From assembly GCA_002633025.1 (NCBI GenBank), contig NMRB01000097.1:384186-448185 (forward strand): DNA of 64,000 nt, in the 5' to 3' direction. The notes below the pieces were generated by a model, which was given only the letters and a program-made list of their open reading frames with translations, made no database searches and had not been told where the DNA came from. Positions 44,101 to 54,933 of this stretch are shown piece by piece. A program made the position numbers and the translations under genes. Source of the DNA: Notospermus geniculatus (taxonomy: Eukaryota; Nemertea; Pilidiophora; Heteronemertea; Lineidae). How positions within the stretch are numbered: position 1 is the stretch's first letter; each line of letters starts with the position of its first letter.

Positions 44101-47100
44101 TTCAAGTTTTGCCGTTGATATCCGACTGTCTGGAGACTCACATATCATATCACGTAATAAACTGAAGAATGTCTGGTATTGACCAAAATTTCTTTTTGAA
44201 GGCACTTTTCTGGAAGAGAGAAAATTGATCAGAAAAGCAAGTGTGTAACTATAGGCTAGGTCTACTTGATATGTGGCTGTCCAGGCCTATTGTATGCCTA
44301 CTTTTGAAATGCAGCTGTGCAGGCCTTTTCTTGGCCTACTTGAAATGAAGCTGTGTAAGCCTATTGCATGCCTACTTGAAATGCAGCTGTGCAGGCCTAT
44401 TGTAAGCCTACTTGAAATGCCGCTGTGTAGGCCTACTGTATGCCTCCTTGAAATGCAGCTGTCCAGGCCTATTGTAGGCCACTTGATATGCAGCTGTGTA
44501 TGCCTACTTTAGGCCTACTGGAAATGCAGCTGTCCAGGTCTATTCTAGGCCTAATGCAGCTGTGTGGGCATACTTGAAATGCAGCAGGGTAGGCCTACTG
44601 TAGCCATGCATATTTTTGTACCTTAGCATTGATAGGGTTAAATGCAAACCTTGAGTGAGGAACTAAGAGCTGTAGATGTAGACTGGAGGTGAAAATTGAA
44701 AAGTGATTACAAAGAAACCCAGAGATTCTGGATTCAGGCCTCGGCCAATATCAGGGTCACATCATCGGCATCAAAGTAAACTTACTCAATTTCAATATTA
44801 AGTTCTGGCAAATCTTCCTGCTCTTGTCGAATGGCTTCCAACGCGGCGACAGCACTCTCGTCTTCTTCATTATTGCCAATAGGGGGCGAAGGGGGTAAAC
44901 TAGGGATTGGAGTCCCGTCAGGGACCACTGGCACGTCCCATTGCATATGTTTGATCTTTCTCTTACGCTCTTTGACTTTTTTCTTGACTGTTGTGGTCGG
45001 TTGGACAGCACCATCTACAATAAAATGTTGTAGTAGACCTTGATCCAGAGTGGTTGAAATACCAGCTTGGATACAAGTAAAACACAATGAAATGGCCAGG
45101 GCCATTGTGCCCACCTCTTATCAGGGAATGATATGAGGATTTTGCCCCCTAGTGGCCATATTCTATATCCGATCGCACCAAAACCTGCATCTTTTGTAGT
45201 AGCTGCACAGGGCTACCTTTGCACCAATTTAGAAGAATCTAGGTCAAATAGTAACAAATTGAATTTGAAAAAGTAGGTCATATCAAAAAGTTTAGATCAA
45301 GGTAATAATTCATGCAATGTTGGCTTGCTTATGAATTTTGCTACAGTTTAAAGTTCACTTACCAGATTCTGGGGTTATTGTGGTCGGCCTCATCATCGGC
45401 CGTTTCATCGCCTGAGTCCTCATGATTACATCCTGTAGGGTGATTCCGTCAACGTCCAAATCAGGATGGTCCTGAAATTACAAGATATTATGCATGTACC
45501 CGGGGTCAAGGTCGTGGCGGCACTACTGGTACTATTCACTCTTGCAGTCGAATAACCATACCAGTGGTAATTTGAACAGAAATTCAAAGACGTAAACTGA
45601 AAAATGCCATCACCTTTCTTGTACGTGGCATGAAAATTTCAAAGAATAAAATTTGTTTTTAGTACCTCCATATCAGCTTTTCGCCGTTTATGCCGGCTAA
45701 GGATTTCAAAGTAATTTTCCGCTGTGACCTCAAAAGGTTCTGGCGAACGGTTATAGCTCGACGCCCCTTCACCAAGATCGCCATTCACCATGGGATGAGG
45801 GGACAGGGTTGACACGATACTCGGTATCTCTGGTTCAAGTGGCATCTCGGAATATAGGGGGCGTTGCTGACCAGGGGTGTATGCTGGAAGAGGTAGAATG
45901 TGTAAAACTTGTGTAAAAATGTGTAAAATCAAGATTTTACACGTAAAAACATGTAAAATCAAGAGCTGAGTTCTAAATACGGCATTACTAGATATTAACA
46001 CTGTATCCCACCCCAGTAGTAGAACTTTGCTAAGTCTAGAGACAGCGCCACTTGGCACAGACTTGTTGCATCTTACGAACAAGCCTCTAGGATTCTAATT
46101 ACAACTCCACTACGCAGAAAAAACACTGAACTTGCGGCTGACCTGATGGATAAGGGGTCTCCTCCTCAGATGATGTGTCAATTTCACCACATTCCTCGCG
46201 CACCTCCCGCAAGATGCTGTAAAGTCAAATATTTATTGTTTAACTGCATCAGTTCCAAGTGCTGCCTGCTCTACAAGGCCCTTATTTTGAATCATGTCTG
46301 CAAGGATCCCCCATTTGTCTTTAGTTTTCTAGAGAAGGTGATATAGCTGACTGTGGCCAGAGTCCTGCAATGGCACAGCTAAGCAGAAACCTGGGTGTAA
46401 GTGGCAACTTTGAAGAGATCTTCATTATGGGCACAAGGGACTCAAAAGAAAGAGAAACCCTTTCTTCCACTCACCTCTTGTACTTTTTCCTGACCCTCTT
46501 AAAGATCACATCTTCCTTTGGTGGCGCTGATGACCTCTCCAATCTTAGCGGCTCATCGGGAGAAAGTTTTCCAGCTTGTTCCAAAATTTTCTGGAACAGA
46601 ACATGCAATTTTCACTGTTTTGTGAACATCTTGACAAAACAGACATTTGGGAAGGTAGCAAGCTCTGATTTTTGCCAACCATGTATAAATATGGCAAAAA
46701 CATACCTGACGTGAGACCAAAACTTCCTTCAAAAGTTTAGTGTAGTATCGTTGTTGCTGGTGTACATATTCCTGCTGCTTGGCCTTGCGACATAGAGCGG
46801 CAGATTTGGCGATATCAGGTGAATATAGCCCGCTTTTCAGGTTATCGTGAAATTGATGGAGAGGGTTGCCAAATTTGAATGGTGCCCCAGAGAACAGCCT
46901 CCTGAAAAGATGGAATAACGGTGTCTTGAAAATTCAAATCCAGGGGCACAAGGGAAATAGCAACCGATGCAATATTCCTATACTGTAAGAAACAATGGCT
47001 AACTCATTTCAAGGTGTTTTTTAAAGCAGAGACACTTCTTTTTGATGACATGTGACTTACGTTATTGTTTCCTGTTTTTCAGCCACATCATTGGCTGAAA

Positions 47101-47473
47101 ATTTGGGGAGAAATTTCTGAAACAACAATTTAATGAAATTAAATTACACATCAATGATAGTTAACCTCTTGGCTAAAACTTCAAATTTTACCTGAAGCCC
47201 ACTCTTTCTCAATGGCCTTATTAAGTTAATTAAGGATATAGTAGTTTTGAACCAACTCATGTAGTTTTTTGTACTGTATAAAGTGGAAGTAAAATCTCAG
47301 TATCTTACTGTCAGGAACAACCGCTGCTGAGGTGTGAGGACCTTTTCCCACGTCTCCTGACTGAAAACCTCATTGAAAACTGCAGCATGCTCCACCAGTT
47401 CCTGGGGTAGCTCCAGAATCTCCTTGCCAAACTGGCATTTCTCCAAAGCGGACATATTCACTTCCATCTCCAT
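38153..47473 (-). CDS. NFRKB: NFRKB, INO80 complex subunit
   Basis: Nineteen exons read leftward: 47473-47309, 47116-47061, 46901-46706, 46590-46475, 46216-46143, 45883-45666, 45471-45363, 45014-44786, 44209-43977, 43677-43488, 43117-42882, 42766-42660, 42420-42297, 41809-41736, 41206-40955, 40611-40008, 39448-39260, 39079-38756, 38502-38153; 3,846 nt, 1,281 aa (human about 1,299). The N-terminus (FGKEILELPQELVEHAAVF) is the DEUBAD region that binds and holds UCHL5/UCH37 in INO80. Residues about 530-690 form the winged-helix-like domain (HCYESVVGPVKGVYTKDNAM, REHTLLISDRPAYVTILTL, VSGALDRLHYEKDPCVKYEV, KLWIYLHR). After a poly-Gln/Ala stretch (40490-40611) the C-terminal 500 residues are Thr/Val/Gln/Pro-rich, as in human. 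Nuclear, chromatin remodelling. Convergent with PRDM10. Confidence 0.94.
39479..39830. repeat. Minisatellite in an NFRKB intron
   Basis: About 15 variable copies of a 22-25 bp unit such as CCCATACCTGAGACCCCTGT-ACC. Indels between units mix three frames. It lies directly upstream (minus strand) of the 39260-39448 exon. Confidence 0.92.
41276..41522. mobile_element. 247-bp MITE flanked by TTAA, NFRKB intron
   Basis: The left AGGAGCTGGATGTCCAAATT and right AACTTGGACGTAGAGCTCCT ends are inverted with four differences over 20 bp, and TTAA abuts both ends (41272-41275, 41523-41526). An internal hairpin AACAAACTAGTTTG lies near the right end. Unlike the element at 6396 it lacks CCC ends. Confidence 0.75.
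41862..42154. mobile_element. 293-bp MITE with ACAGA target duplication, NFRKB intron
   Basis: The ends are CAGGGTTTCCGCCAGA and TCTGGCGGAAACCCTG, a perfect 16-bp TIR. ACAGA flanks directly (41857-41861, 42155-42159). The words GGGTACGG and TCCGTACCCT occur inside in both orientations. Confidence 0.9.
42180..42266 (-). repeat. tRNA-like SINE head (Leu/Ser type)
   Basis: In reverse complement: GGAGCCTGGTGGCGCAGTGG (box A TGGCGCAGTGG), then CATGGGTTCGATTCCCAAGC (box B GGTTCGATTCC). The acceptor stem does not pair, so it is not a functional tRNA; more likely a SINE head. It abuts the CAGGG MITE. Confidence 0.65.
43215..43397 (+). repeat. GAACCTCTCTATTAAGGACA repeat, full copy, NFRKB intron
   Basis: GTCGAACCTCTCAATTAAGG at the left and GTTAAGGGAGGTTCCACTGT at the right are inverted. 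The middle has CCTGATTACAGAGGTTGAAA and CAGTTTGGTACTGAAC. About 183 bp. Confidence 0.88.
43715..43935 (+). repeat. tRNA-derived SINE in an NFRKB intron
   Basis: GTGGGTTTGAATCAGCCGGG box B region, TCATCCCTGGCTCTTCACAT, GCAAGAGCAAGTAAAAGACC, GGCTTTGGCCCTGATGGAAA. Confidence 0.85.
44268..44600. repeat. AGGCCTA minisatellite in an NFRKB intron
   Basis: About nine copies of a 35-40 bp unit, approximately GAAATGCAGCTGTGCAGGCC plus TATTGTATGCCTACTT. The unit length makes one frame open for 79 codons on the + strand by repetition alone. Confidence 0.9.
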
Positions 47474-48363
47474 CTGGTTGTGTCGTGTTGTAATGGAAGA
47501 GAAAAATTAACTTTTCTTAATCCAACAATCCCCACACTATTACAGAGCAAGCAAGCCTCTAGAGGCTAGTGCTAAGCGAAGTCAGTTTGGGAAAGTTCAA
47601 AAATTGGAAACGTTTCCAACTTTGGAAACGTTTCTTTTTTTGGAAGCGATTTTCGATTCCAATATCGGGAACGTTTCTGAATTTGGAAGCCCAGAGATTA
47701 TGGCACAATCAAGCCTTTNCCTAGCAAGTGCAAATCATGAAACTGCATGCACTGCATGCACTAAATGCATGCAGTGCAGGTGAGTGCAGTCAGTGCATGG
47801 ATCTGCATGCCATTGGATGGCATGCATGCAGAGATGAAGCCATCCCCAGCATGCCCAGTAAAAATGTGTAAAAGTGGTGCAGGATGCATGTTCTATCACT
47901 GAATTTACACGTACCTTGAATTAACGGGGCAAAAGGGTTATATCAAATGCAAGGAAAAAGTGAGAAGAAATGATTTAGACCCTGAAACGACTCCTGAATT
48001 AAGTAGGAAATTCGCTGCCCCTGGATTTTCACACGCAAATCGGTTCTGAAAATGATCCGTCCGCCATTTTGCCGTCGTGATCGTTGATTCTGACTGTCGA
48101 TGCGGTTTTATTGATTCAATGTTGTACGGAAAAATAAAACTTGATTAAAATATTTTGATACGCACAAAAGTTATTTTTAGCTTCAAAATATTCATTTTTG
48201 GTGTAAAATATCTAAGTAAACAATAGTATCACGATTGTTTATTGACCTGTATCGACGGATGCATGTTGTCACTTTCAAAGCGTCCTTGTCAACCACAGAC
48301 TTGGAAGATCACACTTTCATTTTGGCATCAAAAGTACTGAATCGTTTGATCTGATCTTTCAGT
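47474..48363. promoter_or_regulatory. Divergent promoter region of NFRKB and DRC12
   Basis: 890 bp between start codons. It includes short inverted words (GGAAACGTTTC, 47600-47645), a TGCATGCA-rich patch (47740-47830), and a CpG-containing stretch with CCGCCATTTTGCCGTCGTGA at about 48060, which contains a YY1-like GCCATTTT and is a plausible start region. Confidence 0.6.
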
Positions 48364-49982
48364 ATGCCTCCTAAAAAGAAAGGGAAGGGAAAGAAGGGTG
48401 GGAAAAAGAAGGGAAAGAAGAAGAAGAAGGATGGTAAGCCCATGATTTTAGCTATCACAATCTGCACATCATAAAATTCCAATCCGTTTTTCTTCTTGTC
48501 TCTGTCATGTCTGTGTCTGACTCTGCATGCTTGCTGGCTTCTCTTGTCACTGACCAGCTGACTGAATTATAAGATCCAGCATCTGATATTCATGTTTCTT
48601 TCTGCTAAGCCCAGGACCAGGTAGGCCTAAGCCTAGGCCAGCCCTATTCATGTTTCTGATCTGAATCTGTGTGATTCACTTGTGCCTTGCCTTGATGATG
48701 ATGTCGATGATGATGATGTTGACATGGATGGTTGAGTGTTGAGTGCAGTGATGCCTCGCGCACAAAACGGCAAGCCCCCCTACAGTGTTAAAAGCTTGAC
48801 CAATGGCAATGTCTACTCTTTCAGATGCTGAACTCGAACTTGAGGAGAAGTATAAGAAGACCATGAACGAGGTGACAGCCATCAAGGATACTTTAGGTAA
48901 TTGAATCTAAGGGCCAGTCACATGATTGTGAAATCCCCCAGAAGTGTACATTCACTGTGACTTTTCATATCTGGCGTAAGGTGATTTGGGTTTTAGTTTT
49001 ACTGTCGATAGATTCCAAAAGACAATTCACAACATTTTCTTCTTGTCTACAGCCTTTCGCCGTGAGCTAACCCTTCGAGCTCAGTCCGCCCGTGATGACA
49101 TGAGACAGCAGGTCAGCGATATGCAGTCGATGCTGGAGAACCAAGAGAAAGACCAGAAGGCCGTGAGTGCTGACATGACGAGGCAATACAAGACGATGCA
49201 GACACAGATGGGTCTAATGATCCACCAGCTCGAGTCTGAGTTGTCTATCACTAGGCGGCAGTTAGGTGAGTATACATGTAATTAGTATTCGGCTGGGACA
49301 CGGAATGGCATCTGGAGGGCCTATCACCTGTCAGTAAGGCTTAGGGGGTTAAAATCGAGGGTAGTAAAATCCTTTCCCTTCTATGATATGGGGTGGAGAA
49401 GGGTTAGTCATTGGAGAGGGCTTACCCCTCTTGAATTTAGCCCCTAAAACTTCGTGACAACCCCTTCCACCTCCCCCACCTTTGTCTTATGTGAACAGAT
49501 TGTGCCATATACAATGGAACCTTAAACACTATGAGGGACATCTTTGGGACTTGTTGGTGTTGTCCTTAATTGAGAAGTGTCCTGATTACAGAAGTCAAAA
49601 TGATAAGAAATAGACCACTTGATACTGAACTTCTGTGTCCTTAATAGAGAGGTGTCCTCCTTGCAGAGGTGTCCGCTAAGGGGGGTTCCACTTCACATCT
49701 GACTTGTCATTTTCACTTTCAGAACAAACTGAGGCTGAACTAAAGAAATCTAAAGAAGAGAAGGAAAAGATGCAGAAGGAAAAAGATGCCAAGATCGACG
49801 AACTGCAGATGAAAATCGACAGCATGGGGATGTCGTATGAGAGTATATTGCATGAAGCAATGGACAATCTTGCAAGCAAAATTGATGATGCTAAACAAAA
49901 GTGGGAACATGAATCAACTTTGATACAAGCCAGGAATAAGCAAGTTTTGTTGGAATTTGGGTTAAATCCGTTGGACTTGTAG
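48364..49982 (+). CDS. DRC12: Dynein regulatory complex subunit 12 (CCDC153)
   Basis: Exons 48364-48433, 48825-48896, 49053-49265, 49723-49982 (TAG); 615 nt, 204 aa (human CCDC153 about 210). It starts MPPKKKGKGKKGGKKKGKKK, the Lys/Gly head typical of this family. The rest is one long coiled coil: LELEEKYKKTMNEVTAIKD, FRRELTLRAQSARDDMRQQV, QLESELSITRRQLEQTEAEL, ending NKQVLLEFGLNPLDL. The family is part of, or associated with, the nexin-dynein regulatory complex of motile cilia. The last intron contains a full GAACCTCTC repeat that ends 27 bases before the acceptor. Divergent from NFRKB. The family name rests on length, lysine head and C-terminal motif. Confidence 0.85.
49512..49695 (+). repeat. 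GAACCTCTCTATTAAGGACA repeat, DRC12 last intron
   Basis: ATGGAACCTTAAACACTATG (diverged left end), AAGTGTCCTGATTACAGAAG, TTAATAGAGAGGTGTCCTCC, GGGGGGTTCCACTTCA. Confidence 0.82.
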
Positions 49983-51724
49983 ACATTTGAAAAGTGTCTT
50001 AGGGACTAATCTGCAAACTCCTGCTAATAGGCCTATATGCAGTACGGTAACTTGAATAGCTGTCAGAGGGGTGCAGTGTAAACATGGGGCCTGTCACCTC
50101 TGAGGTTTCAAGTCTGAACCTGGTCTCAAACCTGCTCTTCATGTGATAGAGGGGTGAATCTCTGACAATGCAGGTTTCCTTCCATCCCCGCATCCAGGGT
50201 CTTCACACCGTACCGCTCCCCTCCTCGCACTTGTTTCCGAGGGAGGAGTAGGCCTATGACTCCAAACGATCTGAGATTCTCAGATTCTCCGGGCTGTCTG
50301 GTTTCCTCCTACCATACAATATTATCTATTGTGTTGATGCCATACATGTATTTTGCTGTCAACTCTTGAATCAGTATTTCAAGTACCGGGTACATGTAAT
50401 TGGAAAATGGCTGCAAATGGAGCTGTTGCCCAATCCTTGAAATGACGATGTATGGTGTCATCCCAGACTTATTTTATAAGTTCCATAGGTGAACCAAAAT
50501 ATAGGCTATTTGATGATGAGCTGTCCTTGTAGATAGAATGTCATGAATACCGGTAGGTGGAATACAGGTACAGTTGTATTTGTATTGCCATCACTTTATA
50601 CATGTATACATATATTGAGTACCACAATTAAAGGCCGTCCTTACCTGCAACCATGCAAAATTCTTTTAAAGTTTTCTAGTGTTTATGGCAAGAAGGACTG
50701 CTGGATACCTGCTGATGACAGATCGCCTTACATTTTTGCAACGAGACAGGCCTGATACCGGGTACTTAGCCGATGGTTGCTGGCCTGGCCCTGGAGATGT
50801 TTTTTATGATAAGCGTAAGAGATGTCCTCTACCCAGGAAAATTGAGGAGCCTGTGGACTACATCTATTGGTGTTTCGGCACCTCTCCCCTCCTCCCTCCC
50901 ATCTCCCAACCACTCTCTTCCTTCCTCCCTCGCCTCCCCTCCCTCCCTCCCCATAGGGAAAATTTGCAGTTCTTTCATTCCACCTCAATAAATTTTATTT
51001 TCGCTCCCCTCCACACCTTTGAATCGTACCCATAACGCTTGCTGCACCACTGTCTCCTTGTCACATCAAATAGATGTCTTCGGTGTCCTCACGGTATCCT
51101 TGGAAATCGTGTCGCTCACATTTAGAAACTAACGACTACAAATTACAAAATAATTTGGTTCTACAACCGAAGGATAGATGGCGCTGCTCATCTTCGACCT
51201 CCACGCTAGAGTTTTCGCCAGCATGGAGACTGCGAAGAGAATCGCCGTACGATGCTGCCACCTTTCGTCAGCTTTTATATTTGCACACTGCAGGGAATGT
51301 GACATGAATGAATGAAGAATGAATATGAATGTTATTCCACATGATTCTATGTCAGGCTACATGAAATAACAAGTTATTTTACAATACGAAGTAAAAGAGG
51401 TACATTATTGTGTAGGCCCTAAGATCCAAAGAAGGAGCAATAGGTTGTCTACTGTGCCCTTTGGTGGTGGTGGCACACACCGCCGGTCGGTGGTGGCATA
51501 TCGCCAACGGTGTGTGCCACCCACCACCACCACCTCGCGCTGATTGATGCCCGGTGTAGAGGCCTTCCCCCATCAACCGACTCACTTAGCCTCTAGGTTG
51601 GCCGGCCCCCTCCATTTAGGCCGTAAGTGTCCGACAAGAGGATTGATTGGTGGTTTTATAATGATGGATTTTGCTTTTGTTTCAGTGCGAAAATCATAAC
51701 GAGGGTGCTTCTTCCCATCTGCCC
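49983..51724. other. Spacer between DRC12 and SETD4
   Basis: It contains a repeat region (50060-50330) with GGTTTCCTCCTACC in antisense that resembles the Deu-like SINE, the DRC12 3' UTR, a pyrimidine-rich tract (50880-50960), a hairpin (51463-51533) and the SETD4 promoter. A possible SETD4 5' exon/intron acceptor is TTTGTTTCAG, ending 51686. No further gene supported. Confidence 0.55.
51463..51533. repeat. GGTGGTGG/CCACCACC hairpin
   Basis: The left arm GGTGGTGGTGGCACACACCG (51463-51482) pairs with CGGTGTGTGCCAC-CCACCACCACC ending near 51533, with one extra C. The loop holds a second, smaller CGGTGGTGGC / GCCAACGG pairing. Confidence 0.8.
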
Positions 51725-54700
51725 ATGGGGCGAAGGAGAGGCCGGACATGGAGAAGAAGGATCTCCAATGGGGAGGGAGTTCACACCGACAGGCCAGTGT
51801 CACAATCACACGAAAGAATTTTTATCGAGCTTTTGAAATGGATGAAGACAAATGGATTTGACTCGAAGAATCTTCAGCCTGCTGTCTTTTCAGGTATAGA
51901 GCTAAGGGACCTTCGGAAAATTGGCTTGATACCGTAATTGGTATCGTAATTCGATACCAAAAAAAAGACAAAACTGTGTTTCATCTTTCCAAGGGGAGAG
52001 GAGGTCTGGAGAGGGACGAAACAATTTCATCTTGTTTTAGTATTTCAAATGCTTGACTTGTTCTCTTGACAGGTACTGGTAGAGGACTGATGACCCTGTC
52101 GTCTCTCCAGTCTGGTGATGACATCATCTCGGTACCTGGTAAACTGATCATCACCTCACAGACAGCTCTGAGTAGTTATGTTGGAAGATACCTGGAAAAA
52201 TACGGAAGAGGGTAAGTATACCGGTAGTCGGGGGGCATCGGAGTTGGTCAACCATCTTAGGCATGTCAGGGCATGAGCTATTGGGGCTAATGCCCTGAGA
52301 TGTGGTTTTCACATTGCTAAGCAAGCAGCAGGTCCCGGGACGTATGAGATATCATCCCTGGCTCTTCAGTCTGTCCCATGGGACAGCAAGCTCTGGTGCT
52401 TTGTAGCTTGTTCCTCTGCAAGGCAAGTAAAAGACCCCATCCCAAACTCATTCAGTTTCCGACTGAGCATCTGGTTGAGATTTCGGCAGAAGTGCACAGA
52501 TCCTTGTTGTTCACGTCAATAGGAGCAGTCAGCCGCACCTATTGCCAAAAGATGGCAGCAAAGTTCTAGCGGACCAATACACAGGAAAATCCACGTGATT
52601 GGTGCTCGTTCAATAATGAACGGGTCCGCTATGTGCACTGAATTGGGCCGTAGTGACACTTATTGGTCATCTCACTGTCTCCTATTTCAGAATCGTCTTT
52701 TGGGCTTTGTTTTTAGAGCTGACTAATTTATGCTATTATATTTCAGATCCCAGCAATTTTCTCCACTCCAGATCTTGTGCCTTTACCTCGTCTACGAAAA
52801 GTACCGTGGGGCGAGGTCATTTTGGTACCCCTATCTCTCTAGTCTACCTGACACGTTCAGCACCCCTGCCTTCTTCATGCAGCAACAACATCAGTGTCTA
52901 CCAGATTTTCTTCAAGAGAAAGCAACAAGCCAATTAAACTTGATTAAGTCGTCGTACGAGGCTGCCAAAGAATTAGGGAGTGAAATTGAAGCAAGTCATC
53001 GTGAACTATCCGGTGGACTCTCCTGGGAGCAGTACCTCTGGGCCTGGGGTGTGGTCAATACAAGGTCCATCTTTATGGAGCAGCCGTCACATCATTTACT
53101 TGAAGGTGATGACTGCCTTGCTCTTGTGCCTCTCTTGGATATGTTGAACCACACAGCATCAGCTAAAGTAAGTACAGATATTTAATGAGTCATGTGGTTC
53201 ATTATTGCTTGTACATTGTACTTGTATCTTTCCATCAGGGCCGAAGCCGTAGCATTATTGGCGCCAGTAAATACAGAAGAGGCCATCTCAACCTACTCAT
53301 GTTCCTCACTTGGATCGGTCTCTTATTTGCCCTTGCTAGGAACAGGGTACGAGGCACCACAGCTTACTGTCCCATGCGATGAACTGAAGAGCCAGGGATG
53401 ATTAATCCCATATGGCATGGGATCCGAACCCGGGACCTGCCACTTGCCAAGTGGACGTGATAACCAGTTTAGACTATCAAGGCTCTGCAACTATTATACA
53501 TGTAACACTGGAAACCACTCTAAGCTTCACATGACGTTGGTATACAGATAAGAAAATTTGCCTGAACGTTGCTTGCGTAAACTGTGTTACTCTTTTACTT
53601 ATAGGTAAAGGCAGAGTTTGAAAAGTCCAGCAACTGTTACACAATTCAAACACTGGACACATACAAACCCTACGATCAAGTGTTTGTCTCATATGGACCA
53701 CATGATAATACCAAACTCTTCCTTGAGTACGGTTTTGTTCTGCCAGTGAACCCACACAATTCTGTCGCATTCAAAGAAGGTATGTACATTTCAGAATGAA
53801 AATGGGCAGAATTTGAAAGAGAGTTTGGGTGTTCGAAATGTCCTCAGCTTTTTGTAATAGTGTCAGCACTCCTATACAAGCCCGGGCTACTGGGAAATTC
53901 CCTTTAGCTCAGTCGGTAGAGTGCTTGACTGTGAAGCGGGAGGTCCCGGGTTCAAAACCCTGATTAGACCCTCGGCTTTTTCAACAGTTACATTTTGAAA
54001 ATTTCAATCGGGTTTCTTTTTCAGATGATTTCTACATATTAAAGGTGTTGTTTTCACAAAACGAATGGAAGGCGAAACTGGCCATGATCAAGGAATGTGA
54101 TTTATTGACGTCACTCTGTTGCTCAGTGGACGGGCCAAGTTGGAATCTTCAGTGTTTGTTGAGAATACTGGTCAGAAATTGGGAAACAAGGTAAATACAT
54201 GTACCAAATTCATTGACCTAAATTCTGTGTGATGATATGTTAGGTGGCCTAGGAAAACCCAGCGGATGTTGCTGAATGATCAACAAGGGCTGTCAGATTG
54301 CTGTGCATTGATCTGCTCTGTTTACTGGTTATGAAGTGCATTTCAGCCATTGTATGTGCGGGTTCACCAAGGCCATTAACACTTTCCTCAATTTCATTGT
54401 AGAATCTCATGTGGTGAATATCTAATGACACAGCCAACAGAGAAAGAGAAATGTAACATGAAGAAGCTGTATGACGTGGTGCTTAAGAAGAAGCTACAGA
54501 TAATCCAGGTATGTCATATTTCTAATCTCCCAGTGTTGTTATGCACTGCTCTGTATCTCTGGGCTGGTGGCCATCAATTTTGAAGAAACAGTCTTGCGTT
54601 ATTTGCCAATATTGAGTGTTAAGCACCAAATACGGAATTATTAGCTCTGTTGACAATATTGGGAGAATATAATGTCCAGCAGGAGAAAACCGCAGTGCCC

Positions 54701-54933
54701 GGAGAAAACCTGCTGACCGGGATGAAACTGAAACCCTCCGAAGTGACAGGTTCCGATGCTGTCAATCTGATGGCCTAATTTGCAGTTTAACTCTGATCTT
54801 TCAGGAAAGTCTACTACGTTTTGGGGAACTTGACCCATGTAATCACGTTACCATGGTGACGACACTGTTACAACAGATGGAAGAGATTATACTGAAATGG
54901 AATCTGAAGAGAGTTGCTTTTGACACTGGATGA
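51725..54933 (+). CDS. SETD4: SET domain-containing protein 4 (lysine methyltransferase family)
   Basis: Exons 51725-51893, 52073-52211, 52747-53167, 53605-53779, 54025-54190, 54403-54508, 54805-54933 (TGA); 1,305 nt, 434 aa (human 440). MGRRRGRTWRRRISNGEGV and FIELLKWMKTNGFDSKNLQP mirror human SETD4 (GRTSRIRRRKL..., FIELRKWLKARKF). The split SET domain runs from GTGRGLMTLSSL (about 57) to YGPHDNTKLFLEYGFVLPVN (about 290), with the catalytic-core motif LLDMLNHTASAKV (NH of the SET motif) and YGPHDN. The C-terminal half is the RuBisCO-LSMT substrate-binding-like helical domain. SETD4 methylates histone and other lysines and is linked to quiescence; that is family knowledge. The start is the first ATG after a probable acceptor at 51686. 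Confidence 0.93.
52265..52440 (+). repeat. tRNA-derived SINE in a SETD4 intron
   Basis: AAGCAAGCAGCAGGTCCCGG, TCATCCCTGGCTCTTCAGTC, GGGACAGCAAGCTCTGGTGC, GCAAGTAAAAGACCCCATC. Truncated at the 3' end, where another repeat begins. Confidence 0.8.
52490..52660 (-). repeat. Dispersed repeat (GGTCCGCTAARACTTTGCTG), copy 3 of 3
   Basis: GGAGCAGTCAGCCGCACCTA, GATGGCAGCAAAGTTCTAGC, GGACCAATACACAGGAAAAT and CCACGTGATTGGTGCTCG are the reverse complement of the copies at 8960 and 37925. Confidence 0.8.
53228..53490 (-). repeat. tRNA-derived SINE in a SETD4 intron, full length
   Basis: Antisense: CCATCAGGGCCGAAGCCGTA, AGAGGCCATCTCAACCTACT, GGGATCCGAACCCGGGACCT, CTTGCCAAGTGGACGTGATA, ACTATCAAGGCTC. Confidence 0.88.
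53893..53975 (+). repeat. tRNA-like sequence (pseudo-tRNA or SINE head)
   Basis: TTTAGCTCAGTCGGTAGAGT is a good D-arm/box A, and GTCCCGGGTTCAAAACCCTG a good box B. The acceptor stem does not pair and the anticodon stem is weak (CTTGA against GCGGG). Loop CTGTGAA would give anticodon GTG. Not called as a functional tRNA. Confidence 0.6.
54246..54400 (+). repeat. Dispersed repeat, copy 3 (TGATCAACAAGGGCTGTCAG)
   Basis: CTAGGAAAACCCAGCGGATG, TGATCAACAAGGGCTGTCAG, GTTCACCAAGGCCATTAACA. It supplies the acceptor side of the intron before the 54403 exon. Confidence 0.8.
54670..54780 (+). repeat. Deu-like SINE fragment in a SETD4 intron
   Basis: CAGCAGGAGAAAACCGCAGT, CCCGGAGAAAACCTGCTGAC, TCCGAAGTGACAGGTTCCGA. 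Of the copies here this is the closest to the GGAGAAAACCC-type core. Confidence 0.6.

Noticed and set aside
44273-44512. 79-codon repetitive ORF on the + strand
   Set aside because: It is the AGGCCTA minisatellite read in one frame, inside an NFRKB intron, with no splice or family support.
53893-53975. tRNA gene with GTG (His) anticodon loop
   Set aside because: The D-arm and T-arm look right but acceptor and anticodon stems do not pair; treated as a tRNA-derived repeat.
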